The translations under genes and the position numbers were made by a program. Shown here piece after piece: positions 1 to 5,584 of a stretch of 8,737 nucleotides of DNA. The DNA lies in contig JAPXLT010000205.1 of the NCBI GenBank assembly GCA_033809415.1, forward strand, positions 1 to 8,737. Reading direction: 5' to 3'. The notes beneath the pieces are model-generated. The model had not been told where the DNA came from. It saw only the letters and a program-made list of their open reading frames with translations, and did no database searches. How positions within the stretch are numbered: position 1 is the first letter of the stretch; each line of letters begins with the position of its first letter. The DNA comes from JAQVUB01 sp033809415. GTDB taxonomy: Bacteria > Verrucomicrobiota > Lentisphaeria > Oligosphaerales > Oligosphaeraceae.

Positions 1-63
1 AAGGGTGAAGGGTGAAGGGTGAAGGGTGAAGGGTGAAGGGTGAAGGGTGAAGGGTGAAGGGGG
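1..63. repeat. Heptamer tandem array, unit GGGTGAA (left end)
   Basis: Eight perfect head-to-tail copies of the 7-bp unit AAGGGTG fill bases 1-56. A ninth copy at 57-63 carries a T-to-G change (AAGGGGG), and the pattern stops there. The array runs off the left edge, so its full length is unknown. The + strand is almost purely purine, with GGG runs every 7 bases. A 7-bp period passes through all three frames and the unit contains TGA, so the array is closed to + strand translation. It is related to the array at the right end of the window (GGGTGCA, one base different). Confidence 0.97.
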
Positions 64-183
64 CGGGATTAAGCACCTGTGGCGCAAAGCATTATGCCGA
101 TCCGACCGATTCGTCAGAGAAAACAACAGACCAGATTGCGAACTCGCTTGCAATCCCATCCGGCGACGCAACAACCCTACAAA

Positions 184-210
184 TTTTCCGCGCTTTCCGT
201 GTTTTCCGTG
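184..210. repeat. Three-unit 9-bp repeat (CACGGAAAA family)
   Basis: Three adjacent 9-mers, TTTTCCGCG, CTTTCCGTG and TTTTCCGTG, occupy 184-192, 193-201 and 202-210. On the minus strand they read CACGGAAAA, CACGGAAAG and CGCGGAAAA. A related motif lies downstream of the transporter gene (3271-3298) in the opposite orientation. From memory, short intergenic runs of this kind are common in Verrucomicrobia, Planctomycetes and Lentisphaerae genomes. Their function is unknown to me. Confidence 0.75.
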
Positions 211-259
211 GACAAAAAAAGCGCAACTTGAGCGGCCATTTTTCCGTTCAGCCAATATT

Positions 260-288
260 TTGCAATTTCCAAGCGTTAAAACTTTATT
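260..288 (+). promoter_or_regulatory. Weak sigma70-like promoter candidate for the transporter gene
   Basis: TTGCAA at 260-265 and TTTATT at 283-288 are separated by 17 bases. Each hexamer matches the consensus at four of six positions. The site lies 80 bases before the preferred ATG at 368, in a locally AT-rich stretch. It is the best candidate I see in the leader, but matches this weak arise by chance. Confidence 0.3.
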
Positions 289-367
289 CAGCCTATCGTG
301 CCCACAAACCCACACGGACGGAACCTGAGCAGAAAGTCCCTTGTCCATAAAGAATAATGTCACGAAA

Positions 368-3259
368 ATGAAAAAAAATCGAATGACTGTATTTTGCCTG
401 ATCCTTTTTCTTAGCACCATATTGAACAGTTGGGCTGGTATGGTTACCAGGACACCTGACGGAAAGACCAGGATTCAGGTCTCCAGCTGGTATATTCCGG
501 ACCCTGCTAAAACCGACGCCGGCAGCCGCGCGGAATATGCGGTGCATCAGGAATTCCTGAAAAGATACCCGGCCATCCTGGAAAAAAAATATCGCGCCAA
601 ATATGAATCAAACATCGAGAAGTATGGCGATTTCAGCTGGCGAAGAGAAGACATTGAAATCGAATTCAAACGCTTTTCCGGAATTTCCGTGGAAGGCCTC
701 AGTGGAGATACTGGACCGCTGATGGCTATTGCCGGCGGAGTCGCGCCGGATATCCTTTATGTCAATTTCCGCCAGTCGGATACCTATATCCAGGAAGGCT
801 TTCTCTATCCCCTCGATAAACCCGGCGACAACTATTTTACCAGCCTCAGCAAAGAAGAATATGAGTTCATTGTCCATGAAAAAATTCTTCCGGTGATCAA
901 GCGCCGCAAGATTGGGGAGAGCCGCGAGCATATTTGGTCCCTGCCACGGGGCGGACTTTCCGGAAGGGTGATGCTGTATCGGAAGGATTTGCTGAAGAAG
1001 GCGGGAATACCCTATCCGGACAATAACTGGACTTGGGAAGATTTTCTGGTATACTGCAAGCGACTGACGGACCCTGTCCGCGGCACCTATGGCGTCCGCC
1101 TTGGCAAGGGACAGCAGGAAAGCTGGTACTGGGTCTCCTTTCTCTGGTCAGCCGGCGGCGAGGTCATGGAACATGATGAAAAAACGGATACCTGGCAGGC
1201 AGTCTTCGACAGCAAAGAAGCGGTTACCGCTCTGGACTATTACCTGCGCCTGACAACCGAACGCTGGATTGACCGCAACAATGTCACACGATATGGCTAT
1301 GCCACTAAGGAAGCGGAAGGCGGCCAGAAATGGGACTTGGGGCAGGTGGGCTTTATGCCGACCTATCTCAACGAACGCGTTTTTTCCACGATCAATCCGG
1401 ACTTGGTCGGCATGGCTCCAATGCCGCTGGGATATCCCGACGAGAATGGCGTTCGCCACCGCGGCAGTGAAATCAATGCCGGGATGAATGCGATTTTTGC
1501 CGGATGTGATAATCCTGTGGTGCGTGACGCTGCCTGGGAATATATTCGTTTCCTGCCAGGTATTGAAGCAACCGCCATCTACACCCGAATCATGGTCGAG
1601 GGGGGGCTGGGGCATTTTGTCAATCCAAATTATTTGCGCAGGTTTGGCTATGAGGACCTGATCCGCCTGGCACCACCCGGTTGGGAGGAGGCATACAACA
1701 TCTCCATCGAGACCGGCAAGCCGGAACCTTACGGGCGCAATTGCCAGCTGGTCTATGTCGAGATGACCCGTCCCATGCATCGGGCGGAAAACTATGCTTT
1801 GGCGAGGGAAAATTCCCCACTGCCGTTGTACACTGCCGAACAGTATGAAAAGGCGGAAAAATACAAGGATGTCACCCCGGAACAGTTGCACGCCGAAGGT
1901 CGAAGTGCGGAGGAAGTCCAGGAATGCCGCGAGATGCGGGAGGCGCTGGATCAGCGTCGGGACTTTCTGCAACGCCTGCTTTCCGAGGCGGTTGCGGAAA
2001 CCAACGAAAAGATGCTCGGCATCCTGACACCCCAACAGCTTTTTATTCGCCGGGTCAGTGCAGTTTTCATGCTGATTGGGATTGCGGTTGCCTTCACCTT
2101 GGTTTTCCGCCGGATTTTCAAGGCATTTGTGCCACCGAAGATTGTTGGTCAGGAGCAGGTTACCTGGGGATTTCGCAAGTATAAGTGGGCTTATTTGATT
2201 TTATTGCCGGCCTTGCTCTCGATCCTAGTCTGGAAATATATTCCGTTGCTTATGGGTTCCGTCATGGCTTTCCAAGATTACCGCATCATGGGCGGATCAA
2301 AGTGGATCTGGCTCGATAACTTCGGCAATGTGCTCTGGGACAAGGAATGGTGGGAAACGGTCTATAATTCCCTGAAATATTGTTTTCTGACTATTGCGCT
2401 GACTTTTCTGCCGCCGGTCATCCTGGCGGTGTTGCTCCAGGAAATCCCCTATGGCAAAATCTTTTTCCGGACGGTTTTTTACTTGCCGGCCGTGATTACC
2501 GGGCTGGTTGTGATCTATCTCTGGCGTTCTTTTTACGAGCCCTCGGAATTCGGCGTTCTCAACGCGGTTCTGATGAAGATTCCCGCCATTGGCATTATCG
2601 GCATTGCCCTGCTGCTCTTTTTTATTTTGTACTTCTTTGCGCAACGGCTTTTCTTACATAGCAATTACCCGCAGGCTGTCCTATGCTTCATAGCTGGACT
2701 CCTGCTTTTTTACTACGTCTTCAGCTTTGCACTGCCGATTTTGAATGACCCGTTGCTTGCTGATGCGCCATGGTATGCACGCCTCTTTGCCACGATGCGT
2801 GAACCCTATCGCTGGTTGCTCGACCGCAAAACCGCGATGGTCTGCTGCGTTCTGCCCAGCGTATGGGCCGGCATGGGGCCGGGATGCCTGATCTACCTGG
2901 CTGCCCTCAAGGGAATCGCCGATGATTTCTATGAGGCGGCTGATATTGACGGGGCGACTTTTATCGACAAAATCCTGTTTGTGGTGATTCCGATCCTGAA
3001 GCCACTGCTGATCATTCAGTTTATCGGAATTTTCATCCGCTCCTGGGAAAATACGGCGATGATCATGGCAATGACCGGAGGTTCGAGCGGAACCAATGTC
3101 GCCAGCCTCCTGATCTTCTACAAGGCTTATGTCTACCTGAAATTCGGCACGGCCACCGCAATGGCCTGGATCCTCGGCTTCATGCTCATCGGATTTACCG
3201 TCTATCAGCTCCAGATCCTTTCCAAACTCGAATTCCGTACTACCGGCGCCAAAAATTAG
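368..3259 (+). CDS. Fused ABC sugar-binding protein and MalF/UgpA-type permease
   Basis: Inner-membrane component of a carbohydrate (CUT1-type) ABC importer with the solute-binding protein joined to the permease, 963 residues. Residues 1-24 form a signal sequence (MKKNRM, a hydrophobic core, then NSWAG) without a lipobox cysteine. Residues about 25-510 are the binding domain, with typical landmarks GGVAPDILYVN, NWTWEDFLVYCKRLTDP and NPVVRDAAWEYIRFL. A charged helical linker follows, then a membrane segment at 563-580 ended by RRIFK. The permease runs from about 605 to 950, with the EAA loop EAADIDGATFIDKILFVVIP starting at E856, the site that docks the ATPase. About 65-75 extra residues with two hydrophobic helices (741-763, 770-792) precede the EAA loop. 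A TTG at 341 is an in-frame alternative start, but the ATG at 368 gives a proper signal sequence. No second permease or ATPase lies nearby. The substrate is unknown. Confidence 0.9.
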   Translation: MKKNRMTVFCLILFLSTILNSWAGMVTRTPDGKTRIQVSSWYIPDPAKTDAGSRAEYAVHQEFLKRYPAILEKKYRAKYESNIEKYGDFSWRREDIEIEFKRFSGISVEGLSGDTGPLMAIAGGVAPDILYVNFRQSDTYIQEGFLYPLDKPGDNYFTSLSKEEYEFIVHEKILPVIKRRKIGESREHIWSLPRGGLSGRVMLYRKDLLKKAGIPYPDNNWTWEDFLVYCKRLTDPVRGTYGVRLGKGQQESWYWVSFLWSAGGEVMEHDEKTDTWQAVFDSKEAVTALDYYLRLTTERWIDRNNVTRYGYATKEAEGGQKWDLGQVGFMPTYLNERVFSTINPDLVGMAPMPLGYPDENGVRHRGSEINAGMNAIFAGCDNPVVRDAAWEYIRFLPGIEATAIYTRIMVEGGLGHFVNPNYLRRFGYEDLIRLAPPGWEEAYNISIETGKPEPYGRNCQLVYVEMTRPMHRAENYALARENSPLPLYTAEQYEKAEKYKDVTPEQLHAEGRSAEEVQECREMREALDQRRDFLQRLLSEAVAETNEKMLGILTPQQLFIRRVSAVFMLIGIAVAFTLVFRRIFKAFVPPKIVGQEQVTWGFRKYKWAYLILLPALLSILVWKYIPLLMGSVMAFQDYRIMGGSKWIWLDNFGNVLWDKEWWETVYNSLKYCFLTIALTFLPPVILAVLLQEIPYGKIFFRTVFYLPAVITGLVVIYLWRSFYEPSEFGVLNAVLMKIPAIGIIGIALLLFFILYFFAQRLFLHSNYPQAVLCFIAGLLLFYYVFSFALPILNDPLLADAPWYARLFATMREPYRWLLDRKTAMVCCVLPSVWAGMGPGCLIYLAALKGIADDFYEAADIDGATFIDKILFVVIPILKPLLIIQFIGIFIRSWENTAMIMAMTGGSSGTNVASLLIFYKAYVYLKFGTATAMAWILGFMLIGFTVYQLQILSKLEFRTTGAKN

Positions 3260-3270
3260 TTTTTTAACAA

Positions 3271-3298
3271 CGAAAAGGCACGAAAAGCCCCGAAAATT
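3271..3298. repeat. CGAAAAG repeat cluster, inverted relative to 184-210
   Basis: CGAAAAGGCA, CGAAAAGCCC and CGAAAATT follow each other at a 10-base spacing (3271, 3281, 3291) in the 49-bp gap between the transporter stop and the araC stop. The core ACGAAAAG resembles the minus-strand reading of the 184-210 cluster (CACGGAAAA). The two clusters therefore flank the transporter gene in inverted orientation. No strong rho-independent terminator is visible here. A CCC/GGG pairing across 3288-3306 is weak and its run of T is short. Confidence 0.6.
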
Positions 3299-3308
3299 GG
3301 GTAGGGTT

Positions 3309-4109
3309 TTATTGCTTGGCGTGCATTTTCCGGTAAGCACGCGGGGACATGCCGGAATATTTTCTGAAGGAGCGTGAGAAATCCATCAGGGAATCAAAAT
3401 TGCAGGAATAGACGATTTCCTTGATGCGTAAGTTGGTGACCCGGAGAAGCTCCGCTGCCCGAAACATGCGCTGATCACGAACATAAGCCGACGGCGACAT
3501 TTTATGCGCACCCCTGAACAGCCGCCGATAGTGGTCATATGTGATCCCAGCCTTCGCAGCCATTGCATGAAAATCAAAGTGCAGGAAGGGATCGTTGCGT
3601 ATCTTTTCGGCAGACTGCCAAATGCCATAAGGGTCTTCCAGTGGTTTTTTTTCGGGCGCAAGCGATGCCTTGATGTGGGCGGCGAGCTTCTCGACTCCGA
3701 CAACCAGTTCGGCATGGTTGGCTTGGGAATCATTGCGATAAAGCTTCAGCATGTCATAAAAAATCCCGGAAACTTTTTCAGGATCGCGTGGAGTCAGGCA
3801 ACCTGCCGGGCAGGCTTCCTCGAGCCAGTCAAGAAGCCGTTCGCTGCGGGAGCCTATAAAGTCAAAATAGATATGTTCGAGAATTTCTGCTGTCTTTTCC
3901 GGGAAGAAGAAACGGCAGGTTTGTCCTTGACGCATCCAGAACAAAGCCGGAGCAAGCAGGGAAATCTCCTTGCCGTCTTTTTCAAGCATAATTTGCCCAG
4001 TACGGATAAATTCGATGGAATTGCTCTCCGGATAGAAGGGCTTTTGGTTGCCATACAGAATGATACGACGGTTAACGATCCGGAAATCCAGGTCAGAAAA
4101 GTAAGTCAT
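3309..4109 (-). CDS. AraC-family transcriptional regulator
   Basis: Cytoplasmic DNA-binding regulator of 266 residues, a normal length for the family. Residues about 30-95 look like the N-terminal cupin ligand-binding domain (beta-rich, IEFIRTGQIMLEKDGKEISL). The C-terminal AraC DNA-binding domain spans about 165-262 with two helix-turn-helix motifs: the first near 180-201 (HAMAAKAGITYDHYRRLF) and the second near 228-250, followed by the family signature FSRSFRKYSGMSPRAYR at 244-260. The ATG at 4109 is supported by AAAGGAG (complement of 4119-4125) nine bases upstream. The gene is convergent with the transporter gene and divergent from the enzyme operon, so it most likely controls the operon and perhaps the transporter. 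The effector cannot be read from the sequence. It is probably the imported sugar-like compound or a product of it. Confidence 0.93.
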   Translation of the reverse strand: MTYFSDLDFRIVNRRIILYGNQKPFYPESNSIEFIRTGQIMLEKDGKEISLLAPALFWMRQGQTCRFFFPEKTAEILEHIYFDFIGSRSERLLDWLEEACPAGCLTPRDPEKVSGIFYDMLKLYRNDSQANHAELVVGVEKLAAHIKASLAPEKKPLEDPYGIWQSAEKIRNDPFLHFDFHAMAAKAGITYDHYRRLFRGAHKMSPSAYVRDQRMFRAAELLRVTNLRIKEIVYSCNFDSLMDFSRSFRKYSGMSPRAYRKMHAKQ

Positions 4110-4124
4110 TGCAGGGTGCTCCTT

Positions 4125-4240
4125 TGCCAGAATATAACGTATTCATGCTGGAAATGCCAGAAAAATATTCTCCTCAATGTCCATTTATGCTAACTTTTTG
4201 CCCAAACAGGCTATTTACAATGGCAAAAGATGGAATATAC
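4125..4240. promoter_or_regulatory. Putative AraC operator cluster in the divergent intergenic region
   Basis: TGCCAGAA occurs as an exact direct repeat at 4125-4132 and 4155-4162, 30 bases apart, close to three helical turns. An inverted TGGCA lies at 4221-4225, inside the spacer of the rightward promoter. Each is followed by a GAATAT-type element: 4130-4135, its complement at 4165-4170, and 4233-4238. Small perfect palindromes overlap these: GAATA/TATTC at 4130-4144 and CTGG/CCAG at 4148-4160. AraC-family regulators commonly bind paired direct repeats near their own divergent promoters, so this is a plausible operator set. Only candidate promoters for araC itself are visible here (AATATT/TTAGCA and TATATT/CTGGCA on the minus strand), all weak. 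Confidence 0.5.
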
Positions 4241-4241
4241 T
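4214..4241 (+). promoter_or_regulatory. Sigma70-type promoter for the four-gene operon
   Basis: TTTACA at 4214-4219 and TATACT at 4236-4241 are separated by 16 bases. Each hexamer matches the consensus at five of six positions. Transcription would begin near 4248, giving a leader of about 40 bases before the ATG at 4289. The spacer contains TGGCA, part of the putative AraC operator set, so the promoter is likely regulated. The leader is too short for a riboswitch. Confidence 0.65.
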
Positions 4242-4276
4242 GAATGTAAAGTCGGGAATTGTGTGTAGTCAGGGAA

Positions 4277-4281
4277 AAGGA
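4277..4281 (+). promoter_or_regulatory. Ribosome binding site deciding the ATG start at 4289
   Basis: AAGGA lies seven bases before the ATG at 4289. An in-frame TTG at 4259 would add ten residues but has no comparable site, and it would leave almost no leader after the predicted transcription start. Confidence 0.75.
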
Positions 4282-4288
4282 AAACCTT

Positions 4289-5584
4289 ATGCTGAAGATT
4301 GGCTGTTGCGAGCAAGTTCTTGATGTTCCACTTTTTGCAGAGCTATATGGTTATGGGCCTTTTGCAGGACGCCGAAATCGGGGTGTCCGTGAACCGCTGT
4401 ACTGTCGGGCGGTGACGTTTTTCGATGGGGAGCGTCGTGCGTTGGTCATCTATACAGATACTTGCGTTACCGCTGATCTGCTTGTGCAGAGGATGCGTGC
4501 CCGGATTGCCAATTTATACTGCCTCGATCCTGAAGGCGTGACTTTTGTCGCAACACACACCCACAGTGCCCCGTTGTTAGGATACGGGGGCATCGGAAGT
4601 GGTGAACGGAATCCGGAATTCGAGCAGACCTGGGAAAATGCAGTTATGAAGGTCGTTGCAGCTGCCTTGGCCAACGAGGAAAAGGTCATCGAAGCGGAGG
4701 CTGGTAAATCCCCTTTGACAAAGCCTCTCGGGAAAAATCGCGTCGAGCCGGACAAAAACATAACCGATCCGGCCATTCGCTGGGTGCGTTTCAAACGTGC
4801 CGACGGATCGGTAAAACTTCTGATTCACAACCATGGAATTCACGGTATCGCTTCGAATGGCCATCTTTACCGAAGTGTATCTGCCGACTGGATGGGGTGC
4901 GCCAATAAGCTGATCCGTAGCCGGGGCATTGCGCAGATGCCGCTTTTCATGCTTGGCCCTGCCGGGGATATCAACACCTTTACGTCTTGCAGCGAACTCG
5001 GCACAGACAATGCCGCCGAACAGATTGCAGAGGCTTATGTCGATGATCTGGAAAATGATTTGAAGAACGGAGAAAAAGTCGATGTTTCCAAAGTCGCATT
5101 CAAACTGTGGAATGTCGAATTCCCGACGATCCGTCAAAATGCGGAGCAGCTTCGGAAAGACGCCGAGGTCTTCCGAAGTTTCGCCGAACCCTACTGGGAA
5201 AATAATGCGGATCGTCTCGAGGAAATGGCGATTCTTGCCGAGCGCGGGCGTGATCTCGGAGTGCGCCATGATCTGCAAATCCTTCGTATCGGTGAACTGG
5301 CATTCTTTTTTGTTCCTGGGGAATTGTATATCGAACCCGGTTTGGAACTGATGAAGCAGTCCGGCTCGGATTTTCCTTTTGTTGCAACCGTGTCCAACGG
5401 AAATGGTGGCTATATTTATACAGAGGCAAGCGCCTTGCGCTACCCGGACATTGCCAGTAAAGGCGAACGGCTCTTTGGCTATTATGAACTTTATGGCTAT
5501 ATGCACGGGCTTCGTTTCAAGTATCAGAATAATATCGCATCCTTCGTAATCAAGCAATTTTTACAACAAAAGGATTTTAAATGA
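4289..5584 (+). CDS. Neutral-ceramidase-like zinc hydrolase (N-terminal domain only)
   Basis: Predicted cytoplasmic metal-dependent amide hydrolase of 431 residues, related to the catalytic domain of neutral/alkaline non-lysosomal ceramidases. The zinc-site landmarks are present in order: ATHTHSAP (H90, H92), LIHNHGIHG (H182, H185), GPAGDIN at 223-229, VPGELY (E345) and GGYIYTE (Y375). These correspond to the two histidines, glutamate and tyrosine that bind zinc in the Pseudomonas enzyme. There is no signal peptide, and the C-terminal immunoglobulin-like domain of true ceramidases (about 650-700 residues) is absent, so a lipid ceramide is an unlikely substrate. An N-acyl or amide bond in an imported sugar-like compound is my inference. 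It is the first gene of the operon, and its TGA stop overlaps the next gene's ATG. A plain annotation would be a ceramidase N-terminal domain protein of unknown substrate. Confidence 0.82.
   Translation: MLKIGCCEQVLDVPLFAELYGYGPFAGRRNRGVREPLYCRAVTFFDGERRALVIYTDTCVTADLLVQRMRARIANLYCLDPEGVTFVATHTHSAPLLGYGGIGSGERNPEFEQTWENAVMKVVAAALANEEKVIEAEAGKSPLTKPLGKNRVEPDKNITDPAIRWVRFKRADGSVKLLIHNHGIHGIASNGHLYRSVSADWMGCANKLIRSRGIAQMPLFMLGPAGDINTFTSCSELGTDNAAEQIAEAYVDDLENDLKNGEKVDVSKVAFKLWNVEFPTIRQNAEQLRKDAEVFRSFAEPYWENNADRLEEMAILAERGRDLGVRHDLQILRIGELAFFFVPGELYIEPGLELMKQSGSDFPFVATVSNGNGGYIYTEASALRYPDIASKGERLFGYYELYGYMHGLRFKYQNNIASFVIKQFLQQKDFK
5570..5584 (+). promoter_or_regulatory. Ribosome binding site and ATGA coupling between genes 1 and 2
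   Basis: AAGGA at 5570-5574 lies six bases before the ATG at 5581. The TGA stop of the upstream gene (5582-5584) overlaps that ATG in the sequence ATGA. This is the classic arrangement for translational coupling, and it argues that the two enzymes are made in fixed proportion. Confidence 0.85.

Larger units (their letters stand above)
64..367. other. Non-coding leader region upstream of the transporter gene
   Basis: This roughly 300-bp stretch holds no convincing gene. Two overlapping open frames of 93 and 98 codons begin inside the heptamer array, and both read through the 9-bp repeat at 184-210. They show no domain, no ribosome site and low-complexity arginine/phenylalanine/proline-rich translations, so I treat them as spurious. 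What is visible is the 9-bp repeat cluster, a weak promoter candidate at 260-288, and a leader of roughly 70 bases before the transporter ATG at 368. Confidence 0.6.

Noticed and set aside
1..63. CRISPR array or telomere-like end
   Set aside because: The units are 7 bp with no spacers, which excludes CRISPR. A bacterial telomere would need a hairpin or terminal protein context that cannot be seen here, and the right-end array has the same rather than inverted orientation.
47..350. Two overlapping open frames of 93 and 98 codons on the + strand in the leader region
   Set aside because: They start within the heptamer array, pass through the 9-bp repeat, have no ribosome site and give low-complexity translations with no recognisable domain.
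1148..2035. Long minus-strand open frame of 295 codons inside the transporter gene
   Set aside because: It lies wholly opposite the well-supported binding-protein domain, shows no recognisable domain, and is best explained as an antisense shadow of a moderately GC-rich gene.
3281..3312. Possible bidirectional terminator between the convergent transporter and araC genes
   Set aside because: AAAAGCCC and GGGTTTT can pair only with a bulge and around a loop of over ten bases. The stem is weak and no proper U-tract follows.
4110..4119. Single TGCAGGGTGC matching the right-end heptamer array, located between the araC ribosome site and start codon
   Set aside because: A 10-base match is too short to call a repeat copy. 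Coincidence is the simpler explanation.
4577..5557. Minus-strand open frame of 326 codons opposite the ceramidase-like gene
   Set aside because: The + strand frame carries a complete ordered set of zinc-site motifs, and the minus frame shows nothing recognisable.
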